Below are positions 5,712 through 11,736 of a DNA stretch of 11,736 bases, one piece after another (the stretch's first letter is position 1; each line of letters opens with the position of its first letter). The DNA is taken from assembly GCA_017380275.1 (NCBI GenBank), contig JAFOEH010000021.1, forward strand, positions 1-11,736, read 5' to 3'. The notes below the pieces were generated by a model that searched no databases, had not been told where the DNA came from, and saw only the letters and a program-made list of their open reading frames with translations. Made by a program: the position numbers and the translations under genes. The DNA is from Alistipes sp. (GTDB taxonomy: Bacteria > Bacteroidota > Bacteroidia > Bacteroidales > Rikenellaceae).

Positions 5712-8386
5712 TACAAGGCGGTTTCAAATTCGTAATGACCCGAGCGAACCTTATACAGTGCGTAGCCCTCGCGCTGGCCCTTCGGGATGATATTCTCCGA
5801 GGCCTTGATTGCAGGCGCTGCGCCCTCGAAGGGGAGCCACAGCGTTGCGGTAGTGCCGACGGGAACGTCGCAAACCAACTTGAAGCGACCATCGCGGTGC
5901 TCCCAGCGGATAGCAATCTGACCATATGTAGTGTCGTGGGTGTAATCAACCCACTCCAAGCCCTCAGGTACAACGGGGCGAACGTCGAACGAGCGGAAGC
6001 CTGCATCGATAGCGCGCAGACCTGCCAGATCGCGGTAGAACCAGCCGATACCGCCACCGAACATCGGGTGGTTACGTGAGTCCCTACCGTTCCAATTCTC
6101 CCACGTCACGGTTGCACCCTGCTCGATCCACCAGCCGAACGAGGGGAAATCGCGCTGATTGATGATCTTGTAGGCCAGATCCTTCAGGCCGTTGTCGCAC
6201 AGCACCTCGAAGAGGAAGCGCGTAGCGACGATACCTGTATCGAGGTGGTCGTTCACCTCGGCGATATTATCGCGCAGAGCCTTTACGACCTTCGCCTTGC
6301 GGTCGGCGGGAACGCCAATCTTCAGTGCCAGCACGTTGCTACCAAACTTGCCATAAGAGCCCGTCGCAGGGTCGTAGAGATTATCGTGGAAGGCCTTGGC
6401 TGCAGCCTCGCGGATCAAGATAAACTCCGATGCATCCTCCCCCAGAGAGTGAGCCGTGCGGACAACGATGTCGGCACACTGCCAGAGGAAGTAGGTGTGA
6501 ACCAGCTCGGCACGCGGCAACTCGCGCGGAGGAAGCCAATCGCCGAGATTCTTCCAGCGCTGCTCGTCGTGCGAGAGCATAAGACCAGTATTATCATCAA
6601 CCCACGTTGTCATCCAGCGGACGTGGCGACGCATAGCGTCGAAGTTCTGCTCCAGGACGCGGCGGTCGCCGTAGTGAACGTAGAACTCCCACGGCATAAT
6701 CTCCATAGCTGCGCCCCAGCCTACACCACCGCCACAGCCTGGCTGCCACGGTGCCGAGTTGGGAACATATCCGCCCAGGAGCTGTGAGCCACGGATGTCG
6801 CGCAGCCACTTGTTGTAGAAGGTCTGTGCGTTGAAGTTGTGCATAACCGTTACGCAGGCCACCTGACCGTCGCCCGTGTAGGGTGAGCGTTCGCGGTGGG
6901 GGCAGTCGCTGGCGATGGCGCCGTGCATATTGTCGAGCTGGCTGCGCTGCCAGATCTTATTGATGGTGTTAATCAGCTCGTTAGAGGTGCGGAACTCACC
7001 CGATATCGCCACATCGGAGTTCACAGCGTGGGCCTCGACCTGCTCGGCTGTGAGGTTTGAGATGCCGCGCACCTCGACCTCCGAGAATACAAACCAGGTG
7101 AAGCGTGCGTGGTAGGACTCATCGCCCGTGCCGCGAGCCGTGTAGGAGTTGGTGCCCTGTCCGGGCGACTCGGTGATATATTTGATGTCGATGCGCTGGC
7201 CCTTCTCGGCCTTGATATTCTTCAGCGCCAGCCATCCCGAGATCTCCTCGGGGAACTTGATGCGGATGTGGTCATCGCACTTCTCGAACTCGATGGGGGC
7301 ATAACGCTTGGTGATGCGGTCGGCAGGGCCGTTCTGCGGAATGAGTTTTCCGCGAGGAGCCTTCTTCAAGGCTACGCTCTGCCAAGAGCTATCATCGTAG
7401 GCGGCTGTTGCCCAGCCGTCGTGCTCAAGGCGGGCATCGTAGTGCTCACCAAGGTAGATCTGGTCGCTGACAATGGCGCTGCGCTCGGCACGCCACGAGG
7501 TGTCGGATGCAACAACCTCGCGTGAGCCATCCTCATAGATGATCTCGATCTGTCCCATAAAGCGGGGCGTACCATATCCCAATGCGGGCCAATACTGCAC
7601 AACATCGTAGAAACCATTGCCGAGGATGGCGCCGACAGCATTTTCGCCCTGCTTAAGGAGCGAAGTGATATCGTGCGTGAGGTACATTACGGTGTACTCC
7701 TCGAAGGGATCGGTAACCACGATGGGACGGGTATCGAGCGTAGGACGCGTAGTGTAGTTGGTCTGGTTGGGTGAGAGGTAATCCTCGCCAACGCGAGAGC
7801 CGTTGATATAGAGTTCGAAGTAGCCAAGGCCCGTACCATAGAAGCGAGCCTGCTTAATGGGTTTCTTCACCGAAAACTCCTTACGCAGAAGGGGTGCAGG
7901 GGTAACCTCCTTTGAGCCCATAACGTCGTAGGACTCCTCGCCCTGCCACGGCGCACCAATCCACTCGCCCTGCCACTCATCCGCCTCAAGGCCCATATGC
8001 CACTGGGCGGGTGCGCTCCAAGCCGAGGCGTTACCCTCCTTGTCCCACACCATCACCTGCCACCAATATGAGGTGCGCGAGGCGAGGGGTTTGCCCTTAT
8101 AGGTGATAAAGGCCGACTCCGACGAGAGCTCCTTGCCCGAATCCCACACGACCTCCTTAAAGTCGGGTGAGGTGGCAACGCGGATGCGGTAGGCCGACTG
8201 CTCGACGCCCTGCGTCTGCGAGGGGTTGAGATTTATCCACGACAGACGCGGATTCTGAATGTCGAGTACGGGCGATGCCTCATACTCGCAAGTGAGTGCC
8301 GAGGGGACGATGTTGGCAACGTCAGCTACGGCGGGGATTGCCACAACGAGAGCTGCGGCGAGAAGTAGTTGTTTGAGGAGTTTCAT
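5711..8386 (-). CDS. Secreted GH78 alpha-L-rhamnosidase
   Basis: This is an 891-residue inverting glycoside hydrolase predicted to remove terminal alpha-L-rhamnose from plant glycans (such as pectin) or glycosylated flavonoids. Residues 1-21 are a cleavable signal peptide ending AVA with no lipobox, so it is probably periplasmic. A fibronectin-like N-terminal region (about 28-130) is followed by the Bac_rhamnosid_N-type carbohydrate-binding module (about 165-340), a second beta domain (about 350-460), the (alpha/alpha)6 catalytic barrel (about 465-790) and a C-terminal beta domain (about 795-885). Catalytic-region motifs are SDCPHRERSPYTGDGQ at 493-508, with Asp494, Glu499 (candidate general acid) and Asp506, and QGATVTWENWNG at 756-767, with Glu763 (candidate base). 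The first motif is one residue shorter than the DCPQRDERLGWTGD form. No SusCD genes, sulfatases or other hydrolases accompany it; it sits between menaquinone genes and overlaps the mqnD start. Substrate is not predictable. Confidence 0.93.
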   Translation of the reverse strand: MKLLKQLLLAAALVVAIPAVADVANIVPSALTCEYEASPVLDIQNPRLSWINLNPSQTQGVEQSAYRIRVATSPDFKEVVWDSGKELSSESAFITYKGKPLASRTSYWWQVMVWDKEGNASAWSAPAQWHMGLEADEWQGEWIGAPWQGEESYDVMGSKEVTPAPLLRKEFSVKKPIKQARFYGTGLGYFELYINGSRVGEDYLSPNQTNYTTRPTLDTRPIVVTDPFEEYTVMYLTHDITSLLKQGENAVGAILGNGFYDVVQYWPALGYGTPRFMGQIEIIYEDGSREVVASDTSWRAERSAIVSDQIYLGEHYDARLEHDGWATAAYDDSSWQSVALKKAPRGKLIPQNGPADRITKRYAPIEFEKCDDHIRIKFPEEISGWLALKNIKAEKGQRIDIKYITESPGQGTNSYTARGTGDESYHARFTWFVFSEVEVRGISNLTAEQVEAHAVNSDVAISGEFRTSNELINTINKIWQRSQLDNMHGAIASDCPHRERSPYTGDGQVACVTVMHNFNAQTFYNKWLRDIRGSQLLGGYVPNSAPWQPGCGGGVGWGAAMEIMPWEFYVHYGDRRVLEQNFDAMRRHVRWMTTWVDDNTGLMLSHDEQRWKNLGDWLPPRELPRAELVHTYFLWQCADIVVRTAHSLGEDASEFILIREAAAKAFHDNLYDPATGSYGKFGSNVLALKIGVPADRKAKVVKALRDNIAEVNDHLDTGIVATRFLFEVLCDNGLKDLAYKIINQRDFPSFGWWIEQGATVTWENWNGRDSRNHPMFGGGIGWFYRDLAGLRAIDAGFRSFDVRPVVPEGLEWVDYTHDTTYGQIAIRWEHRDGRFKLVCDVPVGTTATLWLPFEGAAPAIKASENIIPKGQREGYALYKVRSGHYEFETAL

Positions 8387-8408
8387 ATCGTTTGGTTGAT
8401 TTAATTTA

Positions 8409-8573
8409 CTATCGCTGCCAGCGACCGAGAATCCAGCCCGCGATGAAGGCCACGACGATGATAAGTATCTGCGTACCCATACGCGAGAACCAGAGGCTGA
8501 TGTGATCGCTCATATAGAAGAGGAAGAGGATCAGGATGATGACCAGAAGCAGGTAGATGATATATTTTTTCAT
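8409..8573 (-). CDS. Small two-helix membrane protein (54 aa), LapA-like arrangement
   Basis: This short gene encodes 54 residues from ATG at 8573. A longer in-frame reading to 8651 exists but lies inside mqnB in another frame, adds a charged non-hydrophobic extension and is unlikely. The peptide starts MKK, has one transmembrane helix at about 4-21, a short loop (SDHISLWFSRMG), a second helix at about 34-49 with a GWILG small-residue motif, and a basic end (GRWQR). Helix, short extended segment, helix is the layout of LapA/DUF1049-type inner-membrane proteins, but the protein is too short to claim family membership. It begins 11 nt after the mqnB stop and ends 22 nt before the rhamnosidase start, so it is co-transcribed with both. 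Function is unknown. Confidence 0.7.
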   Translation of the reverse strand: MKKYIIYLLLVIILILFLFYMSDHISLWFSRMGTQILIIVVAFIAGWILGRWQR

Positions 8574-8584
8574 TGCGATAAGTT

Positions 8585-9127
8585 TTATTCGTTCTCTATC
8601 TCGACCTTGAGGGCCTCGCCCAGAGCCTCCACAGCCTCGTGTATGCGCCACGCCGAGCGATCGTCGCTGACGTAGTTTGAAATGGCTCTTATGTGGCGAA
8701 AATCCACCCCCAACTGCTTAGCTACAGCGGCTACGGCTGCGCCCTCCATCTGCTCGATCGAGGGTAGCGCATCATCTCCGCACAAAGGCAGGCTTGCGCC
8801 CGTACGGCTGACGGTGAAGGAGCTGACCTTAGGAAGGCAGGTGATAGGCTCGGAGTGATACTTCAGGGCAAACCGTGCAGGAAGCTCGGCAACGCTATCG
8901 CTTACGACCTCAACAACTTCGCCCACCCGCAGACGCTCATCACACGCACCCGCAATACCGCACAGCACAACCCTACGAGGACGATGCTCCACGATAAGGC
9001 GCGCCGTAGAGGCTGCCGCCTCGGCCATACCCACTCCGACAAAGCCGACCTGCGATTTAAGGTCGGATCGTCGAGAGAGTAGTCCCTCGGCCTCCTTCGA
9101 GGTGGGGAATAGATAGAGTGTTGTCAT
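8585..9127 (-). CDS. mqnB: Futalosine hydrolase MqnB
   Basis: This is a nucleoside-phosphorylase-superfamily hydrolase that releases the purine base from futalosine or aminodeoxyfutalosine, giving dehypoxanthinyl futalosine for the next menaquinone step. It has 180 residues, somewhat short for the family. The fold signatures are FVGVGMAEAAAS at 29-40, VVLCGIAGAC at 53-62 (nucleoside-binding glycine loop), QMEGAAVAAVA at 126-136 with Glu128 contacting the sugar, and RAISNYVSDD at 147-156. The last replaces the ISDxA of methylthioadenosine nucleosidases by the ISNYVxD form seen in futalosine hydrolases, with Asp155 the probable acid. MTA/SAH nucleosidase is the main alternative, but mqnD in the same run makes MqnB much more likely. 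It starts 2 nt after the aminopeptidase stop. Confidence 0.9.
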   Translation of the reverse strand: MTTLYLFPTSKEAEGLLSRRSDLKSQVGFVGVGMAEAAASTARLIVEHRPRRVVLCGIAGACDERLRVGEVVEVVSDSVAELPARFALKYHSEPITCLPKVSSFTVSRTGASLPLCGDDALPSIEQMEGAAVAAVAKQLGVDFRHIRAISNYVSDDRSAWRIHEAVEALGEALKVEIENE

Positions 9128-9129
9128 CG

Positions 9130-10524
9130 TTAGTTCTGGCCAACCATCGCCTCGACATCCTCAACGGTGATGGGGATCTGCTTCGAGCCGATCTGCTTTG
9201 AGCCTGTGGCTGTTACAATCATATCGTCCTCAAGACGGATACCGCCGAAGTCGCGGTACTGCTCCAGCTTGTCGTAATTGACTATGCCCTGACACTTGCC
9301 CTCGGCCTTATACTTGTCGATAAGGTCGGGAACGAAGTAGATACCCGGCTCATTCGAGAGAACGGTTCCGGGCTGTAGGCGCCACCACTGGCGCGTGATG
9401 CAGCAGGCAACCTCCTTGGCGCGATCCTCGACCTCGGCGAATGAGAACGAGCGCTCGCCGATATTCTCGCAGTCGTGAACATCAAGACCGATGCCGTGGC
9501 CCAAGCCGTGAGGCATAAAGAGGTAGGCTGCGCCTGCGGCGATGGCATCGTCCACCGAGCCACGAACAAGGTCGAGTCCCTTCAGGCCCTCGATCAAGGT
9601 GCGGAAGGCGGCGTCAGAGTACTCCGAGTACATCATATTGGGACGCAGAGCTGCGGCTGCAGCGTCGTGGGCCGCGAGAACGATATTGTAGATATCCTTC
9701 TGCTGCTGAGTGAATTTACCATTAACAGGGAAGGTACGCGTGTGGTCCGAAACATAGCCGTTCAGATGCTCGCCACCAGCGTCGCACAACAGCAGTCGGC
9801 CCGACTCCATAGTACCCGAGTGGTCGTGGTTGTGGAGCACCTCGCCGTGCTGCGAGAGGATGGTGGTGAACGAAACGCCTGTACCATAACGCAGAGCCAT
9901 ACCATCGACGATGCCCGCAACCTCGTGCTCGGTGCGACCTACACGGGTGTTGAGCATAGCGGCAGTGTGCATCTGGTAGCCAATCTCGAATGCCTCCTCC
10001 AGAGCGGCAATCTCCTCCTCGCCCTTGCACTCACGCATCTCGGCTACAGCAAACAGAAGATCCCACGACTTGCGAGCGTGGAGCATCGAGGGGGCGATAC
10101 CCAGCAGGTCGGCCATCATAAGTTTGGTCTCACCTCGGTAGGGAGGCAGATAGTGCACCTCGCGGCCGAGAGAGATGGCGCGCTGAACGTCGGTCGTAAG
10201 ACTGGCCATAGGCTTCGCTACGGGAACACCTACCTGATCGGCAAAGTCGCGGATGGTGGGCTGGGGGCCCATCCAGATGATATCCTCAACCGTAAAGTCG
10301 TCGCCATAGAGTGTAGCCTCGCCCGTCTCGGCATCGATGGTGCCGGCAAGGGCGGGAACGCTGTGACCGAAGAAGTAGAGGAAGGTCGAGTCCTGACGGA
10401 AGTGGAATGTATTGTTGGGATAGTTGAAGGGCGACTCCACGTTACCGGGGAGAAGGATAAGGCCCTTACCTACGCGGCGGCAAAGCTCCTCGCGACGCGC
10501 TGAATAGATATCTGCTGTGAACAT
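9130..10524 (-). CDS. pepP: Xaa-Pro aminopeptidase (M24B, aminopeptidase P)
   Basis: This cytoplasmic dimetal peptidase removes the N-terminal residue from peptides with proline in second position. It has 464 residues, normal for the family, and no signal peptide. Residues about 1-135 form the AMP_N domain, with NTFHFRQDSTFLYFFG at 38-53. The pita-bread catalytic domain covers about 165-440. All five metal ligands can be placed: Asp248 in LLLCDAGGE, Asp260 in YVSDHTRTFP, His343 in HGLGHGIGLDVHD, Glu392 in NEPGIYF and Glu432 in GGIRLEDD. The two Asp ligands are 12 residues apart, one more than in the E. coli enzyme. His339 and His350 are the conserved second-shell histidines. The C-terminus contains GSKQI twice in a row (441-450). 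It lies 28 nt after the U32 gene and 2 nt before mqnB. There is no evident functional link to menaquinone. Confidence 0.93.
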   Translation of the reverse strand: MFTADIYSARREELCRRVGKGLILLPGNVESPFNYPNNTFHFRQDSTFLYFFGHSVPALAGTIDAETGEATLYGDDFTVEDIIWMGPQPTIRDFADQVGVPVAKPMASLTTDVQRAISLGREVHYLPPYRGETKLMMADLLGIAPSMLHARKSWDLLFAVAEMRECKGEEEIAALEEAFEIGYQMHTAAMLNTRVGRTEHEVAGIVDGMALRYGTGVSFTTILSQHGEVLHNHDHSGTMESGRLLLCDAGGEHLNGYVSDHTRTFPVNGKFTQQQKDIYNIVLAAHDAAAAALRPNMMYSEYSDAAFRTLIEGLKGLDLVRGSVDDAIAAGAAYLFMPHGLGHGIGLDVHDCENIGERSFSFAEVEDRAKEVACCITRQWWRLQPGTVLSNEPGIYFVPDLIDKYKAEGKCQGIVNYDKLEQYRDFGGIRLEDDMIVTATGSKQIGSKQIPITVEDVEAMVGQN

Positions 10525-10552
10525 ATTTCTGAAGTTATAAGGTTATTAAAAG

Positions 10553-11736
10553 TTATTGCAAAAGTGATGCTACCTGCTCGGCCGGGACCATCTTGTAGAG
10601 TTTGTCGCCACGGCGCAGTCGGCACGGCACCTTGATCGAGAAGTAGACTCCCTGCGGGATGTGCTTCACGACCTGCTCCTTCAGCACCAAACCCTCGGCA
10701 GGCATCTCCACCACGCCCGTGGTCTCGCCCATCCACATCAGCTGCTCACCCTCATCAATCGGGGCAGCCTCGACCAGTACCTCGGCAACGGAGATCTTCG
10801 AGAAGAAGTTGGTGACCTTGCCCACATAGACCTTGCGCTCTGTGGCCGACGAGCCGTAACGCTCGGTATGCTCGGCGATGTCGCGGCCTGCGTAGTAACC
10901 CTCCCAGAAACCTCGGTTGAAGACCGTCGAGAGGCGCTCCTTGAGCTGAGCGGCAAGCTCGGGCGTATATTCGCCACGCTCCATAGCACGCAGGGCCTCG
11001 TCGTAGCCCTCGACAACGCGCTTGACGTACTCAGCACCGCGGGCACGGCCCTCGATCTTCAGCACGCGAACGCCTGCGGCGATAAATTTATCCAGAAAGT
11101 CGATCGTGCAGAGATCCTTCGGCGAAAGGACGTAGCGGCCATCGATGGTGAGCTGACGGCCCGTCTGCATCTCGGTGATGAGGTATTTGCGACGGCAGAT
11201 CTGACGGCACGAACCACGATTGGCCGAGCAATGCTCCTCGTGCTCGCTAAGGTAGCACTTGCCCGAGATGGACATACACAACGCTCCGTGAGCAAACATC
11301 TCGATGCGAAGCGGCTCACCCTTCGGGCCACGCAGGTCGCGCTCGACAATCTGGTCGGAGATATGCTTCACCTGCTCGAGGCTCAGCTCGCGCGCCAGCA
11401 CCACAACGTCGGCCCACTGCGAGTAGAACTCGGCAGCCTCGATATTGGAGATGTTGCACTGCGTGGAGATATGCACCTCCATACCCACCTTGCGGGCATA
11501 CATAATGGCGGCAACGTCGGCAGCGATGATGGCATCGACACCCTCCTTGACGGCACGGTCGATGACCTCGCGCAGATCCTCCATCTCGTTGTCGTAGAGG
11601 ATGGTATTTACCGTGAGGTAAGTCTTGACGCCCGCCTCGTGGGCCGTATGAACGATGGTGGCCAGATCGTCCAGCGTAAAGTTCACCGACGAACGGGCAC
11701 GCATATTGAGTACGCCCACACCGAAGTAGATGGCAT
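10553..11736 (-). CDS. Peptidase U32 family protein, TrhP (YegQ/YrrO)-like, 5' end outside the window
   Basis: This U32-family protein is truncated only by the window edge: the frame is open past 11719 and reads AIYFGVGVLNMRARS, the normal first beta-alpha unit of the family, so a true start should lie about 25-35 codons further upstream. The U32 signature EMFAHGALCMSISGKCYLS is complete. Counted from the GTG at 11719 it lies at 140-158, with Cys148, Cys155, Cys164, Cys171 and Cys175, of which four are expected to bind an iron-sulfur cluster. KDLC (201-204) and KIEGR (221-225) are also typical. The final 90 residues form a small beta domain as in YegQ/YrrO. Members of this size (about 420 residues) act in tRNA uridine-34 5-hydroxylation (TrhP) rather than as proteases. 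RlhA-type proteins are much longer. I am confident of the family, less so of the tRNA role. Confidence 0.9.
   Translation of the reverse strand, partial: AIYFGVGVLNMRARSSVNFTLDDLATIVHTAHEAGVKTYLTVNTILYDNEMEDLREVIDRAVKEGVDAIIAADVAAIMYARKVGMEVHISTQCNISNIEAAEFYSQWADVVVLARELSLEQVKHISDQIVERDLRGPKGEPLRIEMFAHGALCMSISGKCYLSEHEEHCSANRGSCRQICRRKYLITEMQTGRQLTIDGRYVLSPKDLCTIDFLDKFIAAGVRVLKIEGRARGAEYVKRVVEGYDEALRAMERGEYTPELAAQLKERLSTVFNRGFWEGYYAGRDIAEHTERYGSSATERKVYVGKVTNFFSKISVAEVLVEAAPIDEGEQLMWMGETTGVVEMPAEGLVLKEQVVKHIPQGVYFSIKVPCRLRRGDKLYKMVPAEQVASLLQ

Noticed and set aside
9175..9204. Tandem 15-bp repeat with one mismatch, giving GSKQI twice in the aminopeptidase C-terminus
   Set aside because: Related enzymes carry a GxxxLGxKxIP-type sequence here, so most of the similarity can come from family constraint; at most a very small local duplication.
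9475..10503. 342-codon plus-strand open frame opposite the aminopeptidase gene
   Set aside because: The minus-strand product has all metal ligands of M24B peptidases. The antisense product has no recognisable family and mirrors codon bias of the true gene.

Overview
The window looks like a Bacteroidales genome, most likely Rikenellaceae and Alistipes-like. The grounds are a GC-rich composition, Bacteroidetes-type surface lipoproteins with acidic residues right after the lipobox cysteine, a Bacteroidetes promoter of the TTG / 19 nt / TAnnTTTG type, few Shine-Dalgarno sequences, and menaquinone synthesis by the futalosine route (MqnB, MqnD) rather than the classical Men route of Bacteroides. 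The genus is an inference. All genes read on the minus strand, so transcription runs from high to low coordinates.

Right part (about 11736 down to 4874): one tightly packed run of genes. In transcription order it holds a U32-family protein (5' end outside the window), an M24B Xaa-Pro aminopeptidase, futalosine hydrolase (mqnB), a 54-residue two-helix membrane protein, a secreted GH78 alpha-L-rhamnosidase, and 1,4-dihydroxy-6-naphthoate synthase (mqnD). Spacing is 1-nt overlap to 28 nt, and the rhamnosidase stop overlaps the mqnD start. The run ends in a strong intrinsic terminator at 4874-4910.

Middle (4844-4317): just past the terminator lies a Bacteroidetes promoter, then a cobalamin (B12) riboswitch at about 4524-4808 with an unusually long peripheral arm, then about 200 nt of leader or expression platform.

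Left part (4316 down to 1): a B12-controlled operon for outer-membrane cobamide capture. In order it holds a DUF4988/DUF4465 surface lipoprotein (possible functional counterpart of BtuH), a second uncharacterised surface lipoprotein with a DxNxDG calcium-type loop, a BtuG-like seven-bladed-propeller lipoprotein, and the TonB-dependent receptor BtuB. The genes overlap or are separated by 2-11 nt. The likely division of labour is that the lipoproteins capture cobamide at the cell surface and pass it to BtuB for TonB-driven import.

The btuB frame is intact only down to about position 117. The last 110-116 bases switch abruptly from about 61% to about 33% GC and encode, by chance in frame, a piece of what looks like a small helical clostridial (Firmicutes) spore-coat/ferritin-like protein. 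This is most simply a chimeric assembly join, not a biological fusion. I found no tRNA, rRNA, CRISPR array or insertion sequence.
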